DNA from: Victivallaceae bacterium
GTDB taxonomy: Bacteria > Verrucomicrobiota > Lentisphaeria > Victivallales > Victivallaceae
DNA: 51,778 nucleotides
Direction: 5' to 3'
NCBI GenBank assembly: GCA_028709805.1
Contig: JAQUTL010000018.1
Span: 1 to 51,778, forward strand
Of this stretch, positions 35,411-44,532 are shown one piece after another (positions within the stretch are counted from its first letter, which is position 1; each line of letters starts with the position of its first letter). The position numbers and the translations under genes are program-made. The notes under the pieces are model-generated. The model searched no databases, was not told the DNA's origin, and saw only the letters and a program-made list of their open reading frames with translations.

Positions 35411-35831
35411 CAACCACCTCGATACCCATGCTGCGGGCCGTTCCGGCAATGATCGCCATTGCCGCTTCGTCATCTCTCGCGTTGAGGTCGGCTTTCTTGA
35501 TCTGCACGATCTCCAGGACCTGAGCCTTGGTGATCTTGCCGACGAATCCCTGACCGGGCTTCTGAGCGGCACTCGCCAGCCCCGCTGCCTTCTTGATCAG
35601 AACGGCAGCCGGCGGCGACTTGCAGATGAAGGTGAAGCTGCGGTCCTGATACACCGTGATGACCACGGGGATAACCAGTCCGCTCTGCGCTTGAGTGGCG
35701 GCGTTGAACTGCTTACAGAACTCCATGATGTTGCAGCCAGCCTGACCAAGGGCCGGTCCGATCGGCGGAGACGGATTCGCCGCGCCGGCCGGGATCTGCA
35801 ACCTGATGATGCCCGTAACTTTCTTTGCCAT
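35403..35831 (-). CDS. rplK: Ribosomal protein L11
   Basis: A 142-residue protein of the GTPase-associated centre. [22 protein letters not shown] and the [10 protein letters not shown] end identify it. GGAG lies 7 nt before the ATG. Preceded by a 190-nt spacer with a candidate L1-type leader. Confidence 0.98.
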   Translation of the reverse strand: MAKKVTGIIRLQIPAGAANPSPPIGPALGQAGCNIMEFCKQFNAATQAQSGLVIPVVITVYQDRSFTFICKSPPAAVLIKKAAGLASAAQKPGQGFVGKITKAQVLEIVQIKKADLNARDDEAAMAIIAGTARSMGIEVVDA

Positions 35832-35849
35832 AGTTACACTCCATTATTC

Positions 35850-35895
35850 CGTTCCCGCGTGGTAGGAAATGGCAGGAATCTCTCCCACACGAAGA
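35850..35895 (-). promoter_or_regulatory. Candidate autoregulatory leader of rplK
   Basis: On the minus strand CGTGTGG (35891-35885) pairs with CCACGCG (35862-35856), enclosing GAGAGATTCC...CCTA. A GUGGGAG...ACCAC helix just upstream of rplK is a recurring arrangement in bacteria and resembles the L1-binding site. The leader is inferred by analogy, not by match to a covariance model. Confidence 0.45.
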
Positions 35896-36023
35896 ACACT
35901 ACAATATTTCATTCGGCTCCCGCACCGAAGCGCGGCCTGCCCGAACCTCAAATCACTCAATCAACAAACCTGACAACGCCGACATCTGCGGATTCAGCCC
36001 GCACCCCGGCCACGTCAGCACAC

Positions 36024-36593
36024 CTATAAATCCCGCGACACCTGCCAGAACTCCAGCTCCACCGGCGTCGAACGCCCAAATATGGATACCATAAGTTTCA
36101 GCTTGCTGCGCTCGTTGTCTATTTCATCGACCGTGCCTTCAAAGTTCTCAAACGCTCCGGACTTGATCCGGACAACTTCGCCAATTTCAAACACGATCTT
36201 GGGTTTCACCTGCTCCGCCTCGCCGTCGGCGCGGAACAGATCCGCCACCTCGGAGTCGCTCAGCGGAACCGGATGGTCGCCGCCGATAAAGCCGATAATC
36301 CCCTGAATGTTGCGGATGAAAAACCACGCCGCCTCATCAATTTCCCCGGTTGAGCCGTAGAGGTCCATGCGGACGAATATATAACCGGGAAAAAGCTTCC
36401 GCCGGGTCAGATGCTCTTTGCCCTGACGCCGCTCCGACACCATTTCCATCGGCATATTGACTTCGTAAACCGGCAGGGAGTCGTTTAGTTCCAACTGGCG
36501 TTTGATGGATTCGTGGACCTTGTTCTCCTGGCCGGAGAGCGTCTGCACCACATACCATTTGCCCTTTTGCTCCAAATCGCCCATTTTATCCAT
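36024..36593 (-). CDS. nusG: Transcription elongation factor NusG
   Basis: A 189-residue protein with the NGN domain (WYVVQTLSGQENKV, LFPGYIFVRM) and a C-terminal KOW domain (GEVVRIKSGAFENFEGTV). It binds RNA polymerase and links it to Rho or the ribosome via S10. Two ATGs (36593 and 36584) share one AGGAG; the first is annotated, though its spacing is short. 12 nt after secE. Confidence 0.97.
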   Translation of the reverse strand: MDKMGDLEQKGKWYVVQTLSGQENKVHESIKRQLELNDSLPVYEVNMPMEMVSERRQGKEHLTRRKLFPGYIFVRMDLYGSTGEIDEAAWFFIRNIQGIIGFIGGDHPVPLSDSEVADLFRADGEAEQVKPKIVFEIGEVVRIKSGAFENFEGTVDEIDNERSKLKLMVSIFGRSTPVELEFWQVSRDL

Positions 36594-36605
36594 ATACTCC
36601 TAAAA

Positions 36606-36809
36606 TTATGCTCCACCGGTCAGTTTTGTAATCACGAAGCCGGACACGGAATCCACCACCATTACAAAAAGTGCCAGAATAATTATCACAATGATGACCA
36701 GACTGGTGGATTCCAGAAGTTCCTGCCGCCCCGGCCAGACGCAACGGAGCATCTCACCCCACGTCTCTCCGAAGAATTTTTTGATCTTATTGATCCAGTT
36801 CCTAATCAT
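36606..36809 (-). CDS. secE: Preprotein translocase subunit SecE
   Basis: A 67-residue membrane protein of SecYEG. N-terminal amphipathic helix (MIRNWINKIKKFFGETWGEM), the VWPGRQELLEST segment (family WP...E...T) and one C-terminal membrane helix rich in Ile and Val. The start at 36809 follows a GGAAAG site; the open frame running upstream into tRNA-Trp is not used. Confidence 0.95.
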   Translation of the reverse strand: MIRNWINKIKKFFGETWGEMLRCVWPGRQELLESTSLVIIVIIILALFVMVVDSVSGFVITKLTGGA

Positions 36810-36844
36810 CTTTTGCTTTCCAAACTGTCTGAGACTGAAAAAAA

Positions 36845-36920
36845 TGGCAGGAGCGGAGGGGTTCGAACTCTCGACCTGCGGTTTTGGAGACCGCTGCTCT
36901 TCCAACTGAGCTACACTCCT
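36845..36920 (-). tRNA. trpT: tRNA-Trp (CCA anticodon)
   Basis: A 76-nt gene with the 3' CCA encoded. Acceptor AGGAGTG pairs with CGCTCCT (one G-T), D arm TAGCTCAGTTGG, anticodon loop CTCCAAA giving CCA, T loop TTCGAAC. Discriminator G73 as expected for Trp. The T stem has an A52-C62 mismatch. Located between rpmG and secE in the same direction. Confidence 0.95.
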
Positions 36921-36989
36921 GCGCGTAAATCACAACGCATCAATCCAATTCGACCCCGGCCTTCCGCACGAAGTCACGACAACCAAATG

Positions 36990-37139
36990 TCAGCGGGTCT
37001 CGCGATGAAGCGTATGCTTGCGCTCAAACTTGCAATACTTCATCTTTTCGAGACGTCCCGGCGTGTTGCGCTTCTCCTTCATGGAGGTGTAATTCCGCCG
37101 TTTGCACTCGGTGCATTCAAGAATAATAATTTCACGCAT
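36990..37139 (-). CDS. rpmG: Ribosomal protein L33
   Basis: A 49-residue 50S protein: [19 protein letters not shown] start and [16 protein letters not shown] core. The zinc ribbon is partly degenerate: the first pair CTEC (C9, C12) is intact, but the second pair has become CKFE, leaving C36 and Glu39 in place of the fourth cysteine. It sits between tuf and tRNA-Trp, the common tuf-rpmG-secE-nusG order. Confidence 0.95.
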   Translation of the reverse strand: MREIIILECTECKRRNYTSMKEKRNTPGRLEKMKYCKFERKHTLHRETR

Positions 37140-37222
37140 GGATAGATATCCTAACAAGATTAATGATTCCGGCCGGAGTTGTATTCCTCCGGCCGAAACC
37201 GTTATTCACACAATACCCGGGA

Positions 37223-38422
37223 CTACTTCACAACCTCGGCCACACGACCGGAAGCCACAGTGTGGCCGCCTTCACGGATGGCGAAACGCAGACCCTTCTC
37301 CATGGCGATCGGGGCGATAAGCTCGACCTGAATGGAGACGTTGTCCCCCGGCATGACCATCTGCACGCCCTCGGGCAGCGTAATGATGCCGGTGACGTCG
37401 GTGGTCCGGAAGTAGAACTGCGGACGATAGTTGTTCATGAACGGAGTATGACGGCCGCCTTCTTCCTTGCTCAAGACGTAGATCTCAGCCTTGAACACGG
37501 TATGCGGAGTGATCGTACCCGGCTTGGCCAGAACCTGACCGCGCTCGACGTCTTCCTTCTTGGTGCCGCGGAGCAGGCAGCCGATATTGTCGCCGGCCTG
37601 ACCAACATCAAGAAGTTTACGGAACATTTCAACGCCGGTGACGGTGGTCTTCGCGGTCGGTTTGATACCGACGATTTCGACATCGTCGTTCACCTTGACC
37701 TGTCCGCGCTCAACACGGCCGGTGACCACAGTGCCGCGGCCTTCGATGGAGAACACGTCCTCAATCGGCATCAGGAACGGCAGATCAAGCTGACGCGTCG
37801 GCTGCGGAATGTAGGCATCAACCGCCTCCATCAACTCAAGAATCGGCTTGGTGGCCGGATTGTTGATATCGCACTGGCATTCCAGCGCCTGCAGCGCGGA
37901 ACCCTTGATGATCGGAATCTCGTCGCCGGGGAAATCATAGGAGCTGAGCAGCTCGCGGACTTCCATCTCAACCAGCTCAAGCAGTTCCGGATCGTCCAGC
38001 TGATCGACCTTGTTCAGGAACACCACGATCGCCGGCACACCGACCTGACGGGCCAGCAGCACGTGCTCACGGGTCTGAGCCATCGGGCCGTCGGAAGCGG
38101 CGATCACGAGGATCGCGCCGTCCATCTGAGCGGCACCGGTGATCATGTTCTTGACATAGTCAGCGTGTCCGGGGCAGTCGACGTGCGCATAGTGACGCTT
38201 GTCGGTTTCATATTCAACATGGGAGGTATTGATGGTGATTCCGCGCTCGCGTTCTTCCGGCGCGTTATCAATCTGGTCGTAGGCGAGAACTTCGCCATGA
38301 CCGAATTTGTTGTGGAGAGCGAGAGTGATGGCCGCGGTCAAAGTAGTCTTGCCGTGGTCAACGTGACCGATGGTACCGATGTTAACATGCGGCTTCGTGC
38401 GTTCGAATTTTTCTTTCGCCAT
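37223..38422 (-). CDS. tuf: Elongation factor Tu
   Basis: A 399-residue GTPase that brings aminoacyl-tRNA to the ribosome. G1 GHVDHGKTT (19-27), the [14 protein letters not shown] switch [13 protein letters not shown] and NKVDQ are present, and domains II and III are complete. GGAG lies 9 nt before the ATG. Preceded by tRNA-Thr and a likely promoter of its own. Confidence 0.99.
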   Translation of the reverse strand: MAKEKFERTKPHVNIGTIGHVDHGKTTLTAAITLALHNKFGHGEVLAYDQIDNAPEERERGITINTSHVEYETDKRHYAHVDCPGHADYVKNMITGAAQMDGAILVIAASDGPMAQTREHVLLARQVGVPAIVVFLNKVDQLDDPELLELVEMEVRELLSSYDFPGDEIPIIKGSALQALECQCDINNPATKPILELMEAVDAYIPQPTRQLDLPFLMPIEDVFSIEGRGTVVTGRVERGQVKVNDDVEIVGIKPTAKTTVTGVEMFRKLLDVGQAGDNIGCLLRGTKKEDVERGQVLAKPGTITPHTVFKAEIYVLSKEEGGRHTPFMNNYRPQFYFRTTDVTGIITLPEGVQMVMPGDNVSIQVELIAPIAMEKGLRFAIREGGHTVASGRVAEVVK

Positions 38423-38482
38423 TTTTTTGTCTCCTGATTAATCGCTAATCTTTGAGTTTTCTATAATTGGTTACCCTATTTC

Positions 38483-38510
38483 CATATATTACAATTCCCC
38501 GGACCGACAA
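38483..38510 (-). promoter_or_regulatory. Candidate promoter of tuf (TTGTCG-N16-TATATG)
   Basis: On the minus strand TTGTCG (38510-38505), 16-nt spacer, TATATG (38488-38483), between tRNA-Thr and tuf. It would allow tuf and the downstream genes to be expressed separately from the tRNA promoter. Confidence 0.45.
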
Positions 38511-38538
38511 CGCGCCCGGAGAACATATCAACAAAAAA

Positions 38539-38614
<76 letters not shown>

Positions 38615-38749
38615 ATTCCGCCTGATAACGCACTCTTCCAACTCCGAAGACATGCCAAAACCATACGGTCTCCGCCGCCTCCAATAAACCCGCGCCCGCC
38701 GTCAAAAACGGCTTCCGGCGCCTCACCATTGCTCCCCATTACGGAGAGT

Positions 38750-38834
38750 TGGTACTCGAGGGGGGATTTGAACCCCCAAGGATTACTCCATATGGACCTC
38801 AACCATACGCGTCTGCCAATTCCGCCACCCGAGC
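38750..38834 (-). tRNA. leuU: tRNA-Leu (GAG anticodon)
   Basis: An 85-nt class II tRNA with encoded CCA. D arm TGGCGGAATTGGCAGACGC typical of Leu, anticodon loop TTGAGGT giving GAG, a variable arm around TGGAGTAATCC, T arm GGGGG/CCCCC with loop TTCAAAT, discriminator A73. The acceptor GCTCGGG/CTCGAGT has a G1-T72 wobble at the end pair instead of the usual G-C. Confidence 0.93.
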
Positions 38835-38865
38835 ACTTCGTGTGTTAGAGACTTAACAAGCACTT

Positions 38866-38893
38866 AATGTATCCGACTTTTACCTTTTTGCAA
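38866..38893 (-). promoter_or_regulatory. Promoter of the tRNA-tuf-ribosomal supercluster (TTGCAA-N16-TACATT)
   Basis: On the minus strand TTGCAA (38893-38888), 16-nt spacer, TACATT (38871-38866), about 32 nt before the tRNA-Leu 5' end and directly after the lipoprotein gene. It would head the roughly 20-kb minus-strand run. Confidence 0.55.
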
Positions 38894-38931
38894 ACTCAAT
38901 TCTCAAAAAATCGTACTTTTTTTGGCGCTTT

Positions 38932-39708
38932 TCACGGTTTCACGCCCATTTTTTCCAAAAACCACGGGCTGCCGCCGTCTTTCGGCGCGATCAGCAGGCG
39001 GCCGGCGCTCTCCCTCGAACCGGCGGGCAGAGCCAGCAGAAGACGGATCGGATTGCGCCCGGGACGCAATTCAAATACGGCGGATTCCAGCAATACCGGC
39101 GAACCTGAGGCCGGACGGTCGGCAGTGAAGACCAGATCGCCATTGACAAACAGCTTCATCAGCGTTCCGGACGCGGCGAACGCGGTGAACCGCTCCGGAC
39201 CGGCGGCTTGAAAGTCGATCGAAGCATCGAGCACGGCCAGCGCGTCCATTCCCGCATCGGGAGATGCCAGGTGAAACAGAAAACGCCCCCCCGCGGACGA
39301 CACCCGGCCGCCGGCACGCGACGCGGCGGCGGCGGAAAAATCCCAGTTAAGAATGCTGCGCAGTCCGGACGGTTCAAAGTCGGCCGAAGGCCTCATATAC
39401 ACCGCCGTCACCGTAAAATCGTCCATTCCGTTCACATGAAAACCGTCCGACCGCGACAGCCGCCAAACCATCGGATCGCTCCCGACCGCGACGACGACCG
39501 CTTTTTTTGCCTCAGTCGGCAACACCGGATCCGGCGCCGCCGGGATATCCGCCCCGGACACATCGCCGGCAACGCATGAAACTGCCGGCGACGCCGCGTC
39601 CGCAGCCAACGCCGGTTCGCCCGTCTTTCCAGCGGAACATCCCGATAATCCGACCACCGCCGACACTCCGGCCAACAACGCCGCCCGGAAAAAAGGGCAA
39701 CTCACCAT
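38932..39708 (-). CDS. Predicted lipoprotein of unknown function
   Basis: A 258-residue protein with a signal sequence and lipobox LSGC (C24), so it should be lipid-anchored. An Ala/Pro-rich linker of about 40 residues follows. The rest is beta-like, with an MKLFVNGDLVFTADRP segment reminiscent of carbohydrate-binding or PA14-like sandwiches, but no family is recognised. The ATG overlaps the thyX stop by 7 bp, so it is translated from the thyX mRNA. Confidence 0.7.
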   Translation of the reverse strand: MVSCPFFRAALLAGVSAVVGLSGCSAGKTGEPALAADAASPAVSCVAGDVSGADIPAAPDPVLPTEAKKAVVVAVGSDPMVWRLSRSDGFHVNGMDDFTVTAVYMRPSADFEPSGLRSILNWDFSAAAASRAGGRVSSAGGRFLFHLASPDAGMDALAVLDASIDFQAAGPERFTAFAASGTLMKLFVNGDLVFTADRPASGSPVLLESAVFELRPGRNPIRLLLALPAGSRESAGRLLIAPKDGGSPWFLEKMGVKP

Positions 39709-40403
39709 TCCTGCCCCTGACGTTCAAAATAGGCGGCGACATGCGGAATCAACGGCTTTATCAGTTTTTTGATGGCGATCGCATATTCACGGATTTCCCA
39801 CTGGGCGTGATCCGAATCGCGCAGTTCAAGAAAATGAAGCAGATTGTTGAGATCGACGGTACCCCAGAACGTGACCATCATATTCTGCGGCAGCACGCCG
39901 CGAGCCTGCTCGCGGCAGACGCCGGAGGCCAGCAGCGACTCATAGAGCTTCATCGACTCTTCGTTATGCCGCCGGATGCTGTCACGCAGCGCGGTGTCGT
40001 CAAAATCCGGGTCGGCCACCGAAGCCTGCCGGTTGTTTTCCGCCTGAATACGCAGTTTGTCCGGCGTGTAGCATTCGATGTCCACCTCGGTGTAGCGCCG
40101 GGAAATCTCATTATAGCTCCAGGTGCGGTGGCGATGCCACTGGCCGCGGACAAACAGCGGACAGTGAATACTGAAAGTGAACACCATGTGCTCAAGCGGA
40201 CTGGTGTGCTTGTTGGAAATAAGATATTCCAGCAGCGTCACGTCGCGGTCGTCCATATCCTTCTTCAACTTGCCGAACGACACCCGCGCGGCGTTGACCA
40301 GCGTCGCCTCGTTTCCAAGATGGTCGATCAGTCCAACCCAGCCCTGCCCGCCAAGCACCTTGACGTGATTCGCCGGAGGCACGTTCAAATGTTCAAGCGC
40401 CAT
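39702..40403 (-). CDS. thyX: Flavin-dependent thymidylate synthase ThyX
   Basis: Makes dTMP from dUMP using FAD/NADPH and methylene-tetrahydrofolate. The 233-residue protein carries the ThyX signature RHRTWSYNEISR at 91-102. The ATG at 40403 (MALEHLNVPP) is chosen because AAGGAAGG lies 5 nt upstream; the open frame reaches 40448. Has its own promoter downstream of mnmE. Works with the dCMP deaminase encoded at 44.5 kb. Confidence 0.96.
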   Translation of the reverse strand: MALEHLNVPPANHVKVLGGQGWVGLIDHLGNEATLVNAARVSFGKLKKDMDDRDVTLLEYLISNKHTSPLEHMVFTFSIHCPLFVRGQWHRHRTWSYNEISRRYTEVDIECYTPDKLRIQAENNRQASVADPDFDDTALRDSIRRHNEESMKLYESLLASGVCREQARGVLPQNMMVTFWGTVDLNNLLHFLELRDSDHAQWEIREYAIAIKKLIKPLIPHVAAYFERQGQEW

Positions 40404-40436
40404 ATTCGCCTTCCTTTCATTTTTTACCGTTCCGAT

Positions 40437-40465
40437 ACTATACAACACCGCAGATTTTTTTTCAA
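40437..40465 (-). promoter_or_regulatory. Promoter of thyX-lipoprotein unit (TTGAAA-N17-TATAGT)
   Basis: On the minus strand TTGAAA (40465-40460), 17-nt spacer, TATAGT (40442-40437), giving a leader of about 27 nt that includes the thyX ribosome site. Confidence 0.6.
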
Positions 40466-40481
40466 ACGGCGCGGCATGCGA

Positions 40482-41804
40482 TTATTTGCCGATGCAGAAA
40501 CGGCTGAAGATATTGTCCAGCACATCGATTCCGGCGGTTTCCCCGGTAACCCCGCCCAGCGCGTCGATGGCCGGACGCACCAGCGAAGCCGCCAGTTCGC
40601 AGCGCTCGTCCGATATTTCGTCCAGCGACTCATTCAGCAGTCCGGAAGCCGTCTCCAGCAGCGCCAGATGCCGCTCATTGACCGCCGCCTCGGGAACCGC
40701 CGGCGGCGCGCCATGCCAGACCGCGTGTTCAAAACAATCCAGCAGCACATTCAGTCCGGTATGTTTTTCCGCCGATATTTCGACCGTTTCATACGGCAGT
40801 TCCGGCAGCTCGCCGTGCGGCAGATCGCACTTGTTCCAAACCGCCGCCACCGGACAACCGACGCCGGAAAGTTCGGCGCAGTCGGACATATCCGGACTGC
40901 CGGCGTCCAGCACCCAGAACACAACGTCGGCGCCGCGCAGAGCGGCACGCGCCCGATCCACTCCCATGGCCTCAGCCAGCGACCCCGCCGTGCGGATTCC
41001 GGCAGTGTCAATCAGCCGGACCGGAAGATTGCGCAGCACCGCGCGCTCCTCGACCACGTCGCGGGTGGTCCCGGCTTCCGGCGTGACGATCGAGCGGTCG
41101 CGCCCGACCAGCGCGTTCATCAAACTCGACTTGCCGACATTCGGACGCCCCGCCAGCACCAGCGCCACCCCTTCCCGGCAGCGTCTCCCCGCCTCATAAG
41201 TGCCGGAGAGTTCCTTAATCGAAGCGATTACCGCCTCCACCCGGCGGCGCAGTTCGTCCGGAGCCGCCCAGTCCAGCTGCTCCTCGGAAAAATCAAGTTT
41301 CGACTCCAGCTCTCCGAGCACGTCGGTCAGCTCCCCGCGCATCGCGCCGATTCTGGCGCCGAGCGCGCCGGACAGCTGGCGCGCCGCCAGTTCCAGTCCG
41401 CGGTCGCTTTCCGCCGCCACCACATCGGCCACCGCCTCAGCCTGCGTCAGATCCATCCGCCCGTTGGCGAAGGCGCGAAAGGTGAATTCCCCCGGACCGG
41501 CCGGTCTGGCACCGGACTCAACGCACGCCTGAAGCGTCCGCCGCGCCGCCGCACCGCCGCCGTGAATCTGCAGCTCCACCACATCGTCTCCGGTGTAACT
41601 CGCCGGACCCTTCATGTAAACCGCCAGCGCCGGCTCTCCGGTGGCGGCAATCCGCCCCAGCACCATGCGCCGCGGCTCATCGAGTCCGCGGCCGCGCCAC
41701 ACCTTCAGCCCGACGCCGAGCGCATCCGGCCCCGAAAGCCGGATCACCCCCAGCGCGCCGCCGACTCCGGTGCAGACCGCGCAGATTGTGTCGTTTATAT
41801 CCAT
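40482..41804 (-). CDS. mnmE: tRNA modification GTPase MnmE
   Basis: With MnmG it makes the carboxymethylaminomethyl group on wobble uridine of tRNA. The 440-residue protein has the N-terminal folate-binding domain, an inserted G domain (GRPNVGKSS, DTAGIR, NKCD), and the C-terminal FCIGK with the catalytic Cys. The ATG at 41804 has no ribosome site, and a -10 box ends 7 nt upstream, so the mRNA is probably leaderless. Diverges from leuS. Confidence 0.96.
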   Translation of the reverse strand: MDINDTICAVCTGVGGALGVIRLSGPDALGVGLKVWRGRGLDEPRRMVLGRIAATGEPALAVYMKGPASYTGDDVVELQIHGGGAAARRTLQACVESGARPAGPGEFTFRAFANGRMDLTQAEAVADVVAAESDRGLELAARQLSGALGARIGAMRGELTDVLGELESKLDFSEEQLDWAAPDELRRRVEAVIASIKELSGTYEAGRRCREGVALVLAGRPNVGKSSLMNALVGRDRSIVTPEAGTTRDVVEERAVLRNLPVRLIDTAGIRTAGSLAEAMGVDRARAALRGADVVFWVLDAGSPDMSDCAELSGVGCPVAAVWNKCDLPHGELPELPYETVEISAEKHTGLNVLLDCFEHAVWHGAPPAVPEAAVNERHLALLETASGLLNESLDEISDERCELAASLVRPAIDALGGVTGETAGIDVLDNIFSRFCIGK

Positions 41805-41811
41805 GCGGCTT

Positions 41812-41839
41812 AATATACCACCAAACTTTACAATTTAAA
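41812..41839 (-). promoter_or_regulatory. Promoter of mnmE (TTTAAA-N16-TATATT)
   Basis: On the minus strand TTTAAA (41839-41834), 16-nt spacer, TATATT (41817-41812). It ends 7 nt before the mnmE ATG and overlaps the leuS promoter by 13 bp. Confidence 0.65.
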
Positions 41840-41854
41840 GTTCTGTGCTATATT
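41827..41854 (+). promoter_or_regulatory. Promoter of leuS (TTTACA-N16-TATATT)
   Basis: TTTACA (41827-41832), 16-nt spacer ending TGTGC, TATATT (41849-41854). The spacer end and both boxes are shared with the pfp promoter. Predicted start about 41861, with an AAAAGGAG site before the ATG. Confidence 0.75.
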
Positions 41855-41891
41855 ACTGCGTTACTTTAATAATTAAAAGGAGCGCCTTATA

Positions 41892-44456
41892 ATGAGTTTT
41901 CAGGAATACGACTTCGCCGCCATTGAACGGAAATGGCAGCAATACTGGGACGAACACAAAACCTTCAAAACTCCGGACAAGTCCGATAAACCGAAATATT
42001 ACTGCCTCGACATGTTCCCCTACCCGTCCGGCGCCGGCCTCCACGTCGGCCACCCGGAGGGCTACACCGCCACCGACATCACCTGCCGCTACCGCCGCAT
42101 GAAGGGATTCAACGTTCTCCATCCGATGGGATGGGACGCTTTCGGACTGCCGGCCGAACAGTATGCGGTGGACACCGGAACCCATCCGGCGGTCACCACG
42201 AAGAAAAACGTGGACAATTTCCGCCGCCAGATCAAAGCGCTCGGATTCAGCTATGACTGGGACCGCGAAATCAACACCACCGATCCGCAGTACTTCAAGT
42301 GGACACAGTGGATATTCATGCAGCTGTTCAAACGCGGACTCGCCTATGTGGACGAAGTGCCGGTAAACTGGTGTCCGGCGCTCGGCACCGTCCTCGCCAA
42401 CGAGGAGGTCATCGACGGCCGCAGCGAACGCGGCAACCATCCGGTGTTCCGCAAGCCGATGCGCCAGTGGATGCTGAAGATCACCGCCTACGCCGAACGG
42501 CTGCTCAACGACCTCGACACCCTTGACTGGCCGGAAGGCATCAAGGAGATGCAGCGCAACTGGATCGGCAAATCCACCGGAGCGGAAGTGACCTTCGAGA
42601 TCAAAGGCTCTGACGAACGCGTCACCGTCTACACCACCCGTCCGGACACGCTCTTCGGCGCCACCTACATGGTGCTGGCGCCGGAACACCCGCTGGTCGC
42701 CAAAATAACCACCGCCGACCGCCGCGAAAAGGTCGAAGCCTACGTCAAGGCTGCCGCGCTGAAAAGCGAACTTGAACGCACCGCCGACACCGCCACCGAG
42801 AAAACCGGCGAATTCACCGGCAGCTACGGCATAAATCCGTTGAACGGCGAGCCGCTCCCGATCTGGATATCCGACTATGTGCTCAGCACCTACGGCACCG
42901 GAGCGATCATGGCGGTCCCGGCCCACGACACCCGCGATTTCGAGTTCGCCAAAAAGTTCAGCCTGCCGATCAAGTGCATCATCGCCCCCGACGCCGCCGA
43001 GGCCGAGGCCGCCGGAACGGACGCACAGGCGGTTCTCCGCGGCGAAGCCTGCTGGACCGGCAACGGCGAAATGATCAATTCAGCCAACTCCGCCATCAGC
43101 TTGAACGGACTTCCGGTGGAGACCGCAAAACAGCGCGCCATCGACTTTCTCGCCGCGAAAGGCCAAGGCAAGGCCAGCGTGAAATATAAATTGCGCGACT
43201 GGCTGTTCAGCCGCCAGCGCTACTGGGGCGAGCCGTTTCCGGTGATTCATTACGACGACGGCTCCATCGAGCTGGTTGACGAATCCGAGCTGCCGGTCGA
43301 GCCGCCGCAAATGGCCGACTTCAAACCCAGCGGCACCGGCGAGCCGCCGCTGGCAAAGGCCGTCGACTGGGTGGCATACACCGATCCCCAAACCGGACGA
43401 AAGGGGCACCGCGAAACCAACACCATGCCGCAGTGGGCCGGGTCGTGCTGGTACTATCTGCGCTATATCGACCCGCACAACCGGACCGCCGCATGGTCGC
43501 CGGAAAAAGAAAAATACTGGATGCCGGTCGACCTCTACGTCGGCGGCGCCGAACACGCGGTACTGCACCTGCTCTACGCCAGATTCTGGCACAAAGTGCT
43601 GTATGACGCCGGACTGGTGTCAACGCCGGAACCGTTCCGCAAACTGGTCAATCAGGGCATGATTCTCGGAACCTCCTATAAAGACGGCCGAGGCGTGCTG
43701 GTGCCGACCGATCAGGTCGAATTCACCGAAGCCGGCCCGAAGAGCAAACTCACCGGAGAAGCACTGACCGAATTTCCGGCCAAGATGTCGAAGTCGCTGC
43801 GCAATGTGGTCAATCCGGACGACGTGGTCCGCGAATACGGCGCCGACGCCATGCGGCTTTACGAAATGTTCATGGGGCCGCTCGAAGCGGTCAAACCGTG
43901 GAACACCAAGGGGGTGGAAGGCGTGTTCCGCTTTCTGAAGCGCTCATGGCGGATGGTCGCCGAAATGCCGCTGTCGGATCGGGAAATGACGCCGGAGGAG
44001 CTGCGCAGCCTGCATACCGCGATCAAAAAAGTCACCGAAGATCTCGACGCTTTCGGATTCAACACCGCAATCAGCGCCATGATGGTGACGCTCAACGACT
44101 TCCTTAACGGCAAAGACGTTCCGCGCACCGCCGCCGAGACCTATGTGAAACTGCTCTCGGTTTTCGCGCCGCACATCGGCGAGGAGCTGTGGCAGATGCT
44201 CGGCCACAACGACACCGTGGCCTACGAGAAATGGCCGGAATACAATCCCGAATTTCTGACGCTGCATGAAATCGAAATTCTGGTTCAGCTCTGCGGCAAA
44301 CCGCGGATACGCCTGATGATGCCGTCCGGAGCCGACGCCGGGGAAATGGAAAAGATCGCGCTGGCCGCGCCGGAAGTCAAGGCGATGCTGGACGGAAAAA
44401 CCGTCCGCAAAATCGTCTGCGTCAAGGGACGGCTGGTCAATATAGTGGCAAACTGA
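41892..44456 (+). CDS. leuS: Leucyl-tRNA synthetase
   Basis: Charges tRNA-Leu. The 854-residue bacterial-type enzyme has [18 protein letters not shown] (HIGH motif as HVGH), the CP1 editing domain with a [12 protein letters not shown] segment, and [14 protein letters not shown]. Good AAAAGGAG site 9 nt before the ATG. Heads a plus-strand unit with dCMP deaminase and the heptose adenylyltransferase. Confidence 0.98.
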   Translation: MSFQEYDFAAIERKWQQYWDEHKTFKTPDKSDKPKYYCLDMFPYPSGAGLHVGHPEGYTATDITCRYRRMKGFNVLHPMGWDAFGLPAEQYAVDTGTHPAVTTKKNVDNFRRQIKALGFSYDWDREINTTDPQYFKWTQWIFMQLFKRGLAYVDEVPVNWCPALGTVLANEEVIDGRSERGNHPVFRKPMRQWMLKITAYAERLLNDLDTLDWPEGIKEMQRNWIGKSTGAEVTFEIKGSDERVTVYTTRPDTLFGATYMVLAPEHPLVAKITTADRREKVEAYVKAAALKSELERTADTATEKTGEFTGSYGINPLNGEPLPIWISDYVLSTYGTGAIMAVPAHDTRDFEFAKKFSLPIKCIIAPDAAEAEAAGTDAQAVLRGEACWTGNGEMINSANSAISLNGLPVETAKQRAIDFLAAKGQGKASVKYKLRDWLFSRQRYWGEPFPVIHYDDGSIELVDESELPVEPPQMADFKPSGTGEPPLAKAVDWVAYTDPQTGRKGHRETNTMPQWAGSCWYYLRYIDPHNRTAAWSPEKEKYWMPVDLYVGGAEHAVLHLLYARFWHKVLYDAGLVSTPEPFRKLVNQGMILGTSYKDGRGVLVPTDQVEFTEAGPKSKLTGEALTEFPAKMSKSLRNVVNPDDVVREYGADAMRLYEMFMGPLEAVKPWNTKGVEGVFRFLKRSWRMVAEMPLSDREMTPEELRSLHTAIKKVTEDLDAFGFNTAISAMMVTLNDFLNGKDVPRTAAETYVKLLSVFAPHIGEELWQMLGHNDTVAYEKWPEYNPEFLTLHEIEILVQLCGKPRIRLMMPSGADAGEMEKIALAAPEVKAMLDGKTVRKIVCVKGRLVNIVAN

Positions 44457-44532
44457 GCATGGATCGCCGCGCGGGATGTTCCCGGACAAATGGGAAGTCC
44501 CGCCCGATCCGCAAACCGGAGCTGAACAGTTT

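Noticed and set aside
41820..41890. A T-box riboswitch before leuS or ileS
   Set aside because: The leuS leader is only about 30 nt and the ileS unit leader is shorter than 40 nt, too short for a T-box.
44476..44532. An upstream start for dCMP deaminase
   Set aside because: The 19 extra residues have no counterpart in the family and no ribosome site precedes them.
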